From assembly GCA_041395325.1 (NCBI GenBank), contig JAWLAT010000013.1, positions 62,001 to 126,000 of the forward strand: a stretch of 64,000 nt of DNA, written 5' to 3'. The position numbers were made by a program, and so were the translations under genes. Every line of letters begins with the position of its first letter. The stretch's first letter is position 1. The DNA comes from JAWLAT01 sp041395325. Its GTDB lineage: Bacteria; Pseudomonadota; Gammaproteobacteria; Xanthomonadales; SZUA-5. Of the stretch, positions 56,117-64,000 are shown in pieces. The notes below the pieces were generated by a model that did not search any database, was not told the origin of the DNA, and saw only the letters and a list, made by a program, of their open reading frames with translations.

Positions 56117-57145
56117 TCAATCATCACCCGATGCCAGACGCAGGATGACCTGGTACAGGCCATGCACGACATCGGCCATTGCCGCGTAGTTGAGCCGATC
56201 CGGGGTGTCCTGTGCCGTGTGATAGGCCGCATTGCGATAGAAGGCCGTGTCGGACAGCAGTACCGCGCGATAGCCGTGCTGCCAGTAGGACTGGTGATCG
56301 GAAAAGTCCACGCCGGGCACGCTGCGTGGCGCCGTGAAGCTGTACGCCGGCATCGCCATACCGGCATTCAGTGAGCGCTTCACGCGCCGGACCAGCGCGA
56401 TGTCGTCCAGCTCTCCGGCGATGGCCAGGAAGTGCCCATGACCGGGATAAAAGGGTCGCAGCAATGCCGTCGGCAGCTGCTGCGTGCCCGGTTCGTCCAC
56501 GAAATAACCAATCGTGTCCAGCACGACGACGCCCGCCACCGCTACCCCTTCCGCCTGCAGGCTCGCCGCGTGGACCCGGCTACCCATGTTGGCTGAGCGA
56601 AAGTGCGGCGGTTCCTCCAGCACGAAGGCGACCAGATCGATCCGCAGCGGCAGCGTCTGTGCTTCACCCAGCAGGCGTGCGGTCTCCAGCAGGATGGCCA
56701 CACCACTGGCGTTGTCGTCGGCCGCCGGGAGCTCACCGTAGGCGTCATAGTGGGCACCAACAATGACCCGCGGCCCTTCGCTGGGACCCAGGCTGGCGAT
56801 GACGTTCTGGTATTCGCCATCGGCAAGCCCTTCGAGGGCGAACGATTGACGACCGACCCGTGCGCCGCTTTGCGCCAACGAGGCGGCGATGAAATCAGCC
56901 GCCGCGGCCAGATTCTCCGGATGGCGGTGATCACGGGGAAAGTGGTCGTTGACCAACGCGAGCACATCCGCTCGCAGCGCCTCCGCACGGGCCGAACGCG
57001 GACGCTGGAAGACTGGCTCGCTGGTCAGTACCGGCTGCGTGATGGTCCAGACCAGCGACGCGGCGGCAATCAGCAGCAAAGTGCCCACGGCCAGCAGCAC
57101 CCGGCGCCACTGGCGCGGACGCCTTTGCGTTGGCGGGTGTGTCAT
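56117..57145 (-). CDS. Membrane-anchored M28 family zinc peptidase
   Basis: 342 residues. One N-terminal span (V-L-L-A-V-G-T-L-L-L-I-A-A-A) and an M28 domain with ligand positions H in G-A-H-Y-D-A-Y-G, D in A-A-D-D-N-A-S-G, E-E in L-E-E-P-P, and D and H later in D-F-S-D-H-Q-S-Y. It should be an aminopeptidase acting in the periplasm. The start at 57145 was used because 57634 would overlap the rightward gene; the gap to the preceding stop is 18 bases. Confidence 0.87.
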   Translation of the reverse strand: MTHPPTQRRPRQWRRVLLAVGTLLLIAAASLVWTITQPVLTSEPVFQRPRSARAEALRADVLALVNDHFPRDHRHPENLAAAADFIAASLAQSGARVGRQSFALEGLADGEYQNVIASLGPSEGPRVIVGAHYDAYGELPAADDNASGVAILLETARLLGEAQTLPLRIDLVAFVLEEPPHFRSANMGSRVHAASLQAEGVAVAGVVVLDTIGYFVDEPGTQQLPTALLRPFYPGHGHFLAIAGELDDIALVRRVKRSLNAGMAMPAYSFTAPRSVPGVDFSDHQSYWQHGYRAVLLSDTAFYRNAAYHTAQDTPDRLNYAAMADVVHGLYQVILRLASGDD

Positions 57146-57286
57146 GTCTGCAACGACCCCGTGCCAGCACTGCGACAACCACCATGAGACACGGGGGTGT
57201 TGGTTCCATAAGTGATTGATTTGAATAACGGCATGGCCTGGCCCGGGACTTGCTGATGGGTCGACATCTCCAAACGGAATGTCACC

Positions 57287-59146
57287 ATGAAGCCGAGTCT
57301 GCTGGTCTGTTTCTCCCTTTCCTTGCTGCCTGTCGGCCTCACCCCGCTGCAGGCCCAATCGGTCGGCAGCGCCTTCAGTTACCAGGGGCAGCTGAAAGAT
57401 GGTGGCGTTCTGGCCACCGGATTGTATGACCTGCAGGTTTGCCTCTACGACGGTGCCAGCGCCCCGATACCGCTCGCCTGCGCCGCTGACTACGACGATG
57501 TCCCGGTGGAAGACGGGATCTTCGCGCTGGATCTGGACTTCGGTTCGCAGGCCTTCGACGGCGATCAGCGCTTCCTGGAATTGCGGGTCCGACCGGGGGC
57601 CGGTGGCAACTACACGATCCTGGCACCACGACAAGCGATCCGGCCAGCGCCCTATGCGTTGTTCGCGCTGGATGGAAACCCGGGTCCAGCTGGGCCCGTC
57701 GGACCCGCTGGCCCTACCGGCCCATCCGGGCCCGTCGGCACCACCGGGCCTGCAGGACCCACGGGGCCGGCCGGTGATTCACACTGGCTGTTGAGCGCCG
57801 GCGAGACCAGTTTTCCCGGCAACGTCGGCATCGGGGATGCCAGCGATCCAGAGTACGCCCTGGACGTCCGGACCGCACAGACCCAAGGTCGGGCGGTCTA
57901 TGGTTTGACCACCGGTTCGGGCACGTCCATCGGGGTCTACGGTCAAAGTACTTCGACTTTCGGCCGCGGTGTCCTGGGCTTTGCCAACGCCACCACCGGC
58001 GACACCTATGGCGTCTATGGCGCCAGCAGCAGCGTGGACGGAACCGGTGTATACGGGATCGTCAGCTCGACGTCGGGCAGCGGCGAAGGCGTCTACGGCC
58101 AAACCTCGGGAACGGCAGGGGCGGCGGTGCGTGGCCGCGCGACCGCCACATCCGGTACGGCGGCCGGTGGTCATTTCGTCGCCACGTCACCCAGCGGGAT
58201 CGGAGTCGTTGGCCAGTCCGCGGCCAATACAGGTGCGGCCATTGGTGGCTCATTTCTCAGCGCCTCCAGTATGGGCACCGCAGTGCTTGGAGCCGCAACC
58301 GCAAGTAGCGGAAGCGCCATCGGCGGTGACTTCTACTCCGCGGCACCGAGCGGCTCAGCGGTGCGCGGCAGGGCGCTGGGCACCGGCATTGGGGGGCACT
58401 TCGAATCCGCCGGGGCCTTCGGAATCGCCGTGCTAGGGCTGGCAACAGGCGGCAGCGGCAGTGGTCGAGCGGGCAGCTTTGTCGCCTCCGGCGACACCGG
58501 CATCGGTGTCTATGCCGAGTCCACCGCGACCACCGGAGTGACTCACGGGGCCTACATCACCAACGCCTCGTCCTCTGGCCGCGCGTTGTTCGTCAGCGCC
58601 GAGAACACCGCAGGCAGTGGCGTCGGTGGCTTGATCCAGTCGCGCAGTGCTAACGGCATTGGCGTGTGGGGTGTGGCGGCCAGCCTGAGCGGCACCAACT
58701 ATGGGGTTTATGGCCAGAGCAACAGCGCCAACGGTTACGACTTCTACGCCGCAGGTGCCGGCGTCAATTATGGCGCCGCTTCCTCTCGCCGCTGGAAGAG
58801 CAACGTCCGCAACATCGACGATCCGTTGACCAAGATCGGCCTGTTGCGCGGTGTCTATTTCGATTGGGACGCCGAGCACGGTGGCCAGCACGACATCGGC
58901 TTCATCGCCGAGGAAGTGGGCCAGGTGCTGCCGGAGATCGTCCAGTACGAAGAAAATGGCGTCGATGCGATCGGGCTGGACTACAGCATGGTGTCGCCGC
59001 TGCTGGTCGAAGCCATCAATGCCCTGCGGGCGGAAAGTCAGGCCGCGATTGCCAATTTGCAGGCGGAAAATCAGTCGCTGCGTGCGGATCTGCAGCAACT
59101 GCAGCAACAGCTGGCCGATCCGTCGAAGGCCGGAGCAGCGCAATGA
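57287..59146 (+). CDS. Secreted collagen-like protein with S74 autoproteolytic chaperone domain
   Basis: 619 residues. A signal peptide (to L-Q-A-Q) precedes a beta domain, a Gly-x-y collagen-like run near residues 132-165 (N-P-G-P-A-G-P-V-G-P-A-G), then a long G-V-Y-G repeat region. The last ~120 residues form a peptidase S74 intramolecular chaperone: S near 500 in A-S-S-R-R-W-K-S-N-V, with the Lys next to it, then F-I-A-E-E-V-G-Q-V-L-P and G-L-D-Y-S-M-V-S-P-L-L. S74 domains trimerise tail-spike-like proteins and then cut themselves off. A coiled-coil C-terminus ends the chain. No phage gene is nearby. Confidence 0.9.
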   Translation: MKPSLLVCFSLSLLPVGLTPLQAQSVGSAFSYQGQLKDGGVLATGLYDLQVCLYDGASAPIPLACAADYDDVPVEDGIFALDLDFGSQAFDGDQRFLELRVRPGAGGNYTILAPRQAIRPAPYALFALDGNPGPAGPVGPAGPTGPSGPVGTTGPAGPTGPAGDSHWLLSAGETSFPGNVGIGDASDPEYALDVRTAQTQGRAVYGLTTGSGTSIGVYGQSTSTFGRGVLGFANATTGDTYGVYGASSSVDGTGVYGIVSSTSGSGEGVYGQTSGTAGAAVRGRATATSGTAAGGHFVATSPSGIGVVGQSAANTGAAIGGSFLSASSMGTAVLGAATASSGSAIGGDFYSAAPSGSAVRGRALGTGIGGHFESAGAFGIAVLGLATGGSGSGRAGSFVASGDTGIGVYAESTATTGVTHGAYITNASSSGRALFVSAENTAGSGVGGLIQSRSANGIGVWGVAASLSGTNYGVYGQSNSANGYDFYAAGAGVNYGAASSRRWKSNVRNIDDPLTKIGLLRGVYFDWDAEHGGQHDIGFIAEEVGQVLPEIVQYEENGVDAIGLDYSMVSPLLVEAINALRAESQAAIANLQAENQSLRADLQQLQQQLADPSKAGAAQ

Positions 59147-59469
59147 CTCGCCGACCGGAAAGCGTCGGCGCAGCAGCGAGCGTCTTGGCGGCGCTGGGCT
59201 TGATCGCCGCAGCGGGCCAGGCAGCGCCGGCCGCTGACGCCAGCCTCAACCAGGGACAGCCGTACCAGGTCGATGTCTACAGCATCGATGCCGGCGGCCA
59301 GCACGCAGCGGGCGGGAGTTTTGCGCTGGAGGGCAGCGCCGGTCAGCCCGAGAGCAACCCCTTGGGTGCCGTGGCCGGTGGCCAGTTCAGCGTCGCCGGC
59401 GGCGTCTGGCCGGCACTCGGCACGCCGCCCACGCTGACCGACACCATCCACACGGACGGCTTCGAATGA
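59143..59469 (+). CDS. Small exported protein ending in HTDGFE
   Basis: 108 residues. A signal peptide (to G-Q-A-A-P) is followed by a short domain with A-G-G-S-F-A-L-E-G-S-A-G-Q-P-E and G-G-Q-F-S-V-A-G-G-V-W-P, a pattern seen in many secreted proteins. The tail is T-D-T-I-H-T-D-G-F-E. The ATG overlaps the S74 protein's stop by four bases, so the two are coupled. Confidence 0.82.
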   Translation: MTRRPESVGAAASVLAALGLIAAAGQAAPAADASLNQGQPYQVDVYSIDAGGQHAAGGSFALEGSAGQPESNPLGAVAGGQFSVAGGVWPALGTPPTLTDTIHTDGFE

Positions 59470-59642
59470 ACGCCGCCGGCTGTCGCAGGGGTGGGACGAA
59501 GCTGGCGCAGGCGCGCGACAGCAGGCCGACTTCGGGTCTGGCCTGGCTCGCTTGGGTGAGGCAAAAGCTTCGTAAAAACAGTGGCATGGGGATTTGGCAC
59601 GGGACATGTAAAGGCAGGCTCACACATCCCAACGAGCCTGTC

Positions 59643-61994
59643 ATGAGCGCATTCAAACTGATGGTCCTGCTGGCGTTCTGCACGCCATCCCTGGCAGCCA
59701 CGCTGCGCGTGGGCAGCGGCGTGGATTGCGATGCCGCCAACCTGGCCGCGGCCATTGCCCTGGCCGAGGCCGGCGATGTGATCGAACTCAATGGCGAGGA
59801 CTTCCCCGCTACGCAGGTCGTGATTCCCGTCGACCTGACCCTGCGTGGCGGCGGGCAGGCCTGTCAGTCGGTCGGCGCGACCGGCCCACGGGCGCGGTTG
59901 CTGGGCACTGCCACGCCAGGCTCGGTGATCCGGGTGCGGTTCGGCGCGGTGCTTCGGGCCACCGGACTGATCCTGGAAGGCGGCAGCGCCGAGTTGGGCG
60001 GCGGTCTGTGGATCGATCTGGCCAGTCGCGTCGACGCCAATGACCTGCTGATCAACGGCAACAGCGCCAGTGTCAGCGGCGGCGGGGTTTACGTGGGCCA
60101 GTCGGCGATCTTCGCGGTGCAGACGGGACTGGGCGGCAGCGATGCCGGGGTGGAGATCATCGGCAACCAGGCCGTGGTCGGCGGTGGCATCGCGCTGGGC
60201 AGCAATGCCGAACTGCTGTTCGATGCGCCGGCTTCGCGGATCGCCGACAACAGCGCCGGCGACGGCGGTGGGCTGGCCGTGAGCCCCAGCGCACGCTTTG
60301 CACTGGGCGAGGTATTGATCGAGAACCACACGGTCAACGGTCTGGGTGGCGGCATCTTCGTGCAATCCAGCGCCGGTTCGCCCAACGTGCTGCGGCTCAG
60401 CACCGATCAGCAGACGCAGATCCGCAACAACCAGGCACTGCATGGTGGCGGCATCTACCTGCAGGCGGGCAGCCAGTGCCGCATCGAGCTGGGCGCGCTG
60501 CTGGTCGGCAACAGCGCCACGCTGCACGGCGGCGCGGTGGCGGCCGAGCCGGGATCCTGTCGCATCGCGCTGCAGGGTGCTCGGCTGCAGTCCAATGTCG
60601 CCGGTGATCGTGGCGGTGCCGTCTCCATTGCCAGTGGCGCCGGGCTGGAGTTGTTCGGCAGCCTGCTGTCCGGCAACAGTGCCCAGTTCGGTGGCGCGGT
60701 AGCGGCCGAGAACGCATCGCTGAAGATCAATGCCGGCCTGTTCGACGGGCTTGCCATCGGCAGTGAGCTGCTCGACAACCAGGCCAGTCAGTCCGGTGGT
60801 GGCATCTGGTTGTCCGGATCGGCTTCCACGCTGTTCGTCGGCAACAGCAGCGGCGCCTGTCTGCCGCATTGTCGCCTGGCCGGCAATCAGGCCAGCGTGG
60901 ATGGCGGTGGATTGTGGATCCAGGATGCCTATGTCGAACTGCATCCCGGTACCGAACTGCTGGACAACGTGGCGCTCGGTGATGGCGGCGGGCTCTGGGC
61001 CCAGGGCGCGGCGCTGCTGGGCATGGCCAGCGACAGCAACATCGCTCTGCGCATTCACGGCAATCTGGCCGGGGACGACGGTGGCGGCCTGCATCTGCTC
61101 GATGCCGGAGCGACCCTGAACTGGGCCGAGATCGGCATGCAGGGGCTGGGCAACAGTGCCAGTGACGATGGTGGCGGAATCTACGCCCGCAGCAGTCTGA
61201 ATCCGGCGCCGTCACTGCAGCTGATCAACAGTCGCGTCAATCACAACGACGCCAACGACGGTGGTGGCATCTACGCCCAAGGCATCGATGTGCTTTTCAG
61301 CGCCGATCTGGGCAACGACGAAGTGCTGTCGGACGCCCCGGATTGTGATCCGACGTCGTTGCCGGCGAACCGTCACTGTGCCGAGCTGAGCGGCAATCAG
61401 GCGGCAGCCAATGGCGGCGGGGCGCGGGTCACGGCCAATGCGGATCTGCGCCTGACCGGGGTGGGCCTGCGCGGCAATCAGGCCGCGACAGGCGCGGCTG
61501 TCTCGGCCTTTGGCGCCGATGACCTGGTCCTGCAGCGCTGTCTGGTCGCCGAACAGCTCGGTGATGCACTGCACATGCAGGTGGGCGGCGCACTGCAACT
61601 GAGTGAGGTGAGCCTGCTGGCCAACAGTGGCAGTGCGCTGCGACTGGATGGCAGCGCCGAGAGCCTGACGGCACAGATCGAGCGCAGCCTGATCTGGGGT
61701 AATGGCCAGGGCCTGAGCCCATCGGGTTCGGTCGCGCTGTCGAGCAGCTGCAACAACACCCAGGACAACAGCCTCAATGGTATCTCCAGCGCGCCTGAGC
61801 TGGTGAGCAATTTGCGCGGTGACTACCACTACGCCGCCGGTTCGGCTGGCGTCGATCTGTGCGTCGACGGACTCCCGGCCGACCTGGACGGCAGCCCTCG
61901 CCCCATCGGCAGCGGCTGGGACGTCGGCGCCTTTGAGGGCGAATTCGCCCCCTTCATCGACCCGATCTTCGCCGATCAGTTCGAGACGCCCTGA
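59643..61994 (+). CDS. Exported parallel beta-helix protein with FADQFE tail
   Basis: 783 residues from the ATG at 59643, just before a signal peptide (M-S-A-F-K-L-M-V-L-L-A-F). About twenty-five coils follow, each with a G-G-G-[IL] turn and Asn/Ser turns (S-G-G-G-I-W-L, D-G-G-G-L-W-I, N-G-G-G-A-R-V). This is the Omp-like polymorphic-membrane-protein style beta-helix. It ends D-P-I-F-A-D-Q-F-E-T-P. A longer start at 59466 would add 59 residues with no signal logic. It is probably a surface adhesin or a polysaccharide-binding protein, by fold only. Confidence 0.83.
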   Translation: MSAFKLMVLLAFCTPSLAATLRVGSGVDCDAANLAAAIALAEAGDVIELNGEDFPATQVVIPVDLTLRGGGQACQSVGATGPRARLLGTATPGSVIRVRFGAVLRATGLILEGGSAELGGGLWIDLASRVDANDLLINGNSASVSGGGVYVGQSAIFAVQTGLGGSDAGVEIIGNQAVVGGGIALGSNAELLFDAPASRIADNSAGDGGGLAVSPSARFALGEVLIENHTVNGLGGGIFVQSSAGSPNVLRLSTDQQTQIRNNQALHGGGIYLQAGSQCRIELGALLVGNSATLHGGAVAAEPGSCRIALQGARLQSNVAGDRGGAVSIASGAGLELFGSLLSGNSAQFGGAVAAENASLKINAGLFDGLAIGSELLDNQASQSGGGIWLSGSASTLFVGNSSGACLPHCRLAGNQASVDGGGLWIQDAYVELHPGTELLDNVALGDGGGLWAQGAALLGMASDSNIALRIHGNLAGDDGGGLHLLDAGATLNWAEIGMQGLGNSASDDGGGIYARSSLNPAPSLQLINSRVNHNDANDGGGIYAQGIDVLFSADLGNDEVLSDAPDCDPTSLPANRHCAELSGNQAAANGGGARVTANADLRLTGVGLRGNQAATGAAVSAFGADDLVLQRCLVAEQLGDALHMQVGGALQLSEVSLLANSGSALRLDGSAESLTAQIERSLIWGNGQGLSPSGSVALSSSCNNTQDNSLNGISSAPELVSNLRGDYHYAAGSAGVDLCVDGLPADLDGSPRPIGSGWDVGAFEGEFAPFIDPIFADQFETP

Positions 61995-62029
61995 ACGCCC
62001 AAACCCTACTCGTCACTGGAGTACACACC

Positions 62030-64000
62030 ATGATGATCGCTTCCCTCTGGCTGGCCGCCTCGGTGTCGGCTGCCACCCCCGAACTCGAACAACACTGGTC
62101 CAACCAGCCGGACAATCCGACGCCGACGGTGGGCGCCACCGAGAGCCACTACCGCATCGGCATGACGCGAGCCCAACTGGATGCCGAGACCGGTGCCCAG
62201 TTGGGCCTGGGCCGGCAACTGGTCGACATCGAGATGCAGTTCAACGGCAGTGCCAACATCTTTGCCGGGGTGTGGAAGCCGGTGAACGGGCTGGTCTTTC
62301 CGATCTTCGAAGCCACCGAGGCTCAGTTCGACGCCTGGTTCGATGACATGGCTTCGCGAGAGGGTCGCTTCCTCGATTTCGAGATCACCGTCCGCAACGG
62401 CGCCTACCGTTTCAACGGTCTCTTTCTGCAGGATGGTGACGACTACGATTACGACTTTCGTACCCGCCGCAGCGAGCCCGCCTTTCGCGATCTGATCGCC
62501 AGTCACGCCCGCGACGACTATCAGCTGATCGACATCGAAGTCGGACCCAACAACAGCAATGGTGCAACCGTCTTCAGCGGGCTCTGGGTGCGTCACCCGA
62601 ACCAGCCCAAGACGGCGGTCATCTACGACCTGGAGGCAGCCGAGTTCAGTGACCTGCTCAACCCGATGTCTGGCCGGGTTCTGGATGTGGAACGCTATGA
62701 AAGCGATCTGCACGGAGAGACCCGTTACGCGATGATCTTTGCGATGGTGCCCGGCGGGACCTGGCGGGTGGCACGCAACGTCAGTCAGTCGACACTGGCA
62801 GGCCTGCAGAACACCACGGCCGACGGCGATACCTTCCTGATCGACCTCGATCCGGTTCCAGGCGTGGCCAACTTCGATGCCGTTTGGGGCGAAGACGCCA
62901 AGTCCTTGCGCGAAGTGGCGCCCATCAGCGCCGAGACCCGGTTCAACTCGCCCAATGCCGCGCTGCAACAGCAGATTGCCGACTATGAAACCGGCGTGCG
63001 CAGCAACATCGTCGGCCTGTACGCGCGCAATCTGACCACGGGCACCAGCGTCGGCTGGCGCATGGACGAATTCTTCCCGCTGGCCTCGCTGATGAAATCA
63101 GCCGTGCATTTCCGCTTCTGGAACGCGGTGGGCGAGGGGGATCTGAATGCCCAGTCGGCGGCGCAATACACGCGCTCACTGAACCAGCGTGAGGACTGGT
63201 TCTGCGGCAATGACGGCAATGGTCGCCTGAATTCCAGCAACTTTGGACAGAGCTTCACGCTGGACCGCTACTCGCGATACATGATGGAGGTGTCGGACAA
63301 TGCCGCCACGGCCGTCCTGGTCGACCACCCCAACTTCGGCACGGCGCATCTGGATCAGACCCTGACCGAATGGCTGTCGTCGCTGGACGGCGTCGGTCGC
63401 GGCTGGGGACCGCTGATCAGCATTCACGACGTCGACCGGCATATTCTGCAGGCAGGCGAAGCACGCGACTTTCCGGCTTCCCGGTCGCTCTATCTGGCGC
63501 CACCGTGGGCCATGGAAGCACGCTTTCGGAACTCGGTTCGCCAGGGCAATGCCTGGCTCCTGGGCTTCGGTTCGGATACCTACGGCGATCTGGCCCAGTA
63601 CTACGCGCCGGCGCTGATCCCCGAATCGAATCTGCGCACCGGTCACGTTCGATTTCACGACTCCGGCTGGAATGCCGCCACGCCGCGCGGCGTCTCGCGC
63701 CTCTACGAGGCCCTGCTGCAGGACGACATCGTCCCGGCCAGCGTCATGAACTCGCTGCTGGGCAACATGGCCGAGTTTGATGTGGTCAATCGCCACCCCA
63801 GCTTCCCGGCCACCAATGCGGTCTATTCAAAGGGGGGCACCAAGGGCGACGAGGGCCTGTCCGAGACGCGTGTTCAAACCGATTCGGCGATGGTCAGGAT
63901 CGGCGATGACTGGTTCACCTTCGCCATCCTGGGCAAGCACCTGAGCTACAGCAGCGGACAGAACCGCAACGTGAACGGTGGTCGTTTCGTCAACATGGCC
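62030..64000 (+). CDS. Exported serine hydrolase with polyglycine-hydrolase-like repeats, 3' truncated
   Basis: 657 codons open to the window end with no stop. A short signal peptide (to V-S-A-A) is followed by about 300 residues of repeats with the theme D-Y-Q-L-I-D-I-E-V and F-S-G-L-W-V-R, like the N-terminal propeller-like repeats of fungal polyglycine hydrolases. The C-terminal half is a class-A beta-lactamase-like fold: S353-x-x-K356 in L-A-S-L-M-K-S, S422-D-N424, and K601-G-G for the KTG motif. So it is probably a secreted peptidase or amidase; lactamase activity is less likely. GGAG lies before the ATG. It follows the beta-helix gene by 35 bases. Confidence 0.88.
   Translation, partial: MMIASLWLAASVSAATPELEQHWSNQPDNPTPTVGATESHYRIGMTRAQLDAETGAQLGLGRQLVDIEMQFNGSANIFAGVWKPVNGLVFPIFEATEAQFDAWFDDMASREGRFLDFEITVRNGAYRFNGLFLQDGDDYDYDFRTRRSEPAFRDLIASHARDDYQLIDIEVGPNNSNGATVFSGLWVRHPNQPKTAVIYDLEAAEFSDLLNPMSGRVLDVERYESDLHGETRYAMIFAMVPGGTWRVARNVSQSTLAGLQNTTADGDTFLIDLDPVPGVANFDAVWGEDAKSLREVAPISAETRFNSPNAALQQQIADYETGVRSNIVGLYARNLTTGTSVGWRMDEFFPLASLMKSAVHFRFWNAVGEGDLNAQSAAQYTRSLNQREDWFCGNDGNGRLNSSNFGQSFTLDRYSRYMMEVSDNAATAVLVDHPNFGTAHLDQTLTEWLSSLDGVGRGWGPLISIHDVDRHILQAGEARDFPASRSLYLAPPWAMEARFRNSVRQGNAWLLGFGSDTYGDLAQYYAPALIPESNLRTGHVRFHDSGWNAATPRGVSRLYEALLQDDIVPASVMNSLLGNMAEFDVVNRHPSFPATNAVYSKGGTKGDEGLSETRVQTDSAMVRIGDDWFTFAILGKHLSYSSGQNRNVNGGRFVNMA

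Noticed and set aside
59343..61094. Leftward frame of 583 codons over the beta-helix gene
   Set aside because: Antisense shadow; the plus frame has a signal peptide and coil repeats.
62006..62968. Leftward frame in the hydrolase gene
   Set aside because: Antisense to the truncated hydrolase, whose plus frame shows all three active-site motifs.

Overview
The window is high-GC bacterial chromosomal DNA with short intergenic gaps. Gene content (SxxK/SDN hydrolase, BepA-type M48 protease, GrxC, NAD-type isocitrate dehydrogenase, GroES/GroEL ending in a GGM-rich tail, UvrA) and the many exported proteins with a C-terminal F-A-D-G-F-E-like tail suggest a gammaproteobacterium of the Lysobacterales (Xanthomonadales) type. 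The lineage is inferred from general resemblance, not from a marker comparison. I found no tRNA, rRNA, CRISPR array, integrase or transposase.

Layout. 0-20 kb: large exported proteins (Asp-box propeller, M48/TPR protease, amidohydrolase fused to a TolB-like propeller, CotH plus lamin-tail protein, parallel beta-helix protein, cPLA2/patatin-like lipase) alternate with housekeeping genes (grxC, AhpD-like, isocitrate dehydrogenase) and an odd S21-like small protein. 19-22.5 kb: groES-groEL behind a clear sigma-32-type promoter and followed by a terminator, then a YebC regulator. 22.5-28 kb: a DJ-1/PfpI-like protein, a response regulator translationally coupled to a membrane-anchored winged-helix/TPR regulator, and divergently a lipoprotein 3-hydroxybutyrate-oligomer hydrolase. 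28-32 kb: a triplicated 300-bp repeat abutting ribD, then a Cys/Met PLP enzyme and a patch of REP-like palindromes. 32-39 kb: small membrane, VOC and exported proteins, and an ABC exporter coupled to a DUF1287 protein. 39-50 kb: uvrA, a repeat array, PhzF-like enzyme, TolB/TPR membrane protein, GFA and 2OG-Fe(II) proteins and a subtilase. 50-54 kb: a SARP-like/hydrolase fusion divergent from a glutamine-synthetase-like protein that has lost its catalytic site, and a zinc-ribbon ORF. 54-64 kb: lysoplasmalogenase-like, exported thioredoxin-fold/DUF255 and M28 proteins, then a secreted cluster (collagen/S74 protein, DGFE-tailed proteins, beta-helix protein) and a polyglycine-hydrolase-like serine hydrolase truncated by the window end.

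The most unusual items are: (1) a dispersed exact 7-bp periodic repeat (CCCTNNN)n at several intergenic sites; (2) a glutamine synthetase pseudoenzyme; (3) a tandem triplication carrying inverted REP-like hairpins and copies of the ribD 3' end; (4) a recurrent C-terminal DGFE tail on exported proteins; (5) a regulator-hydrolase fusion.
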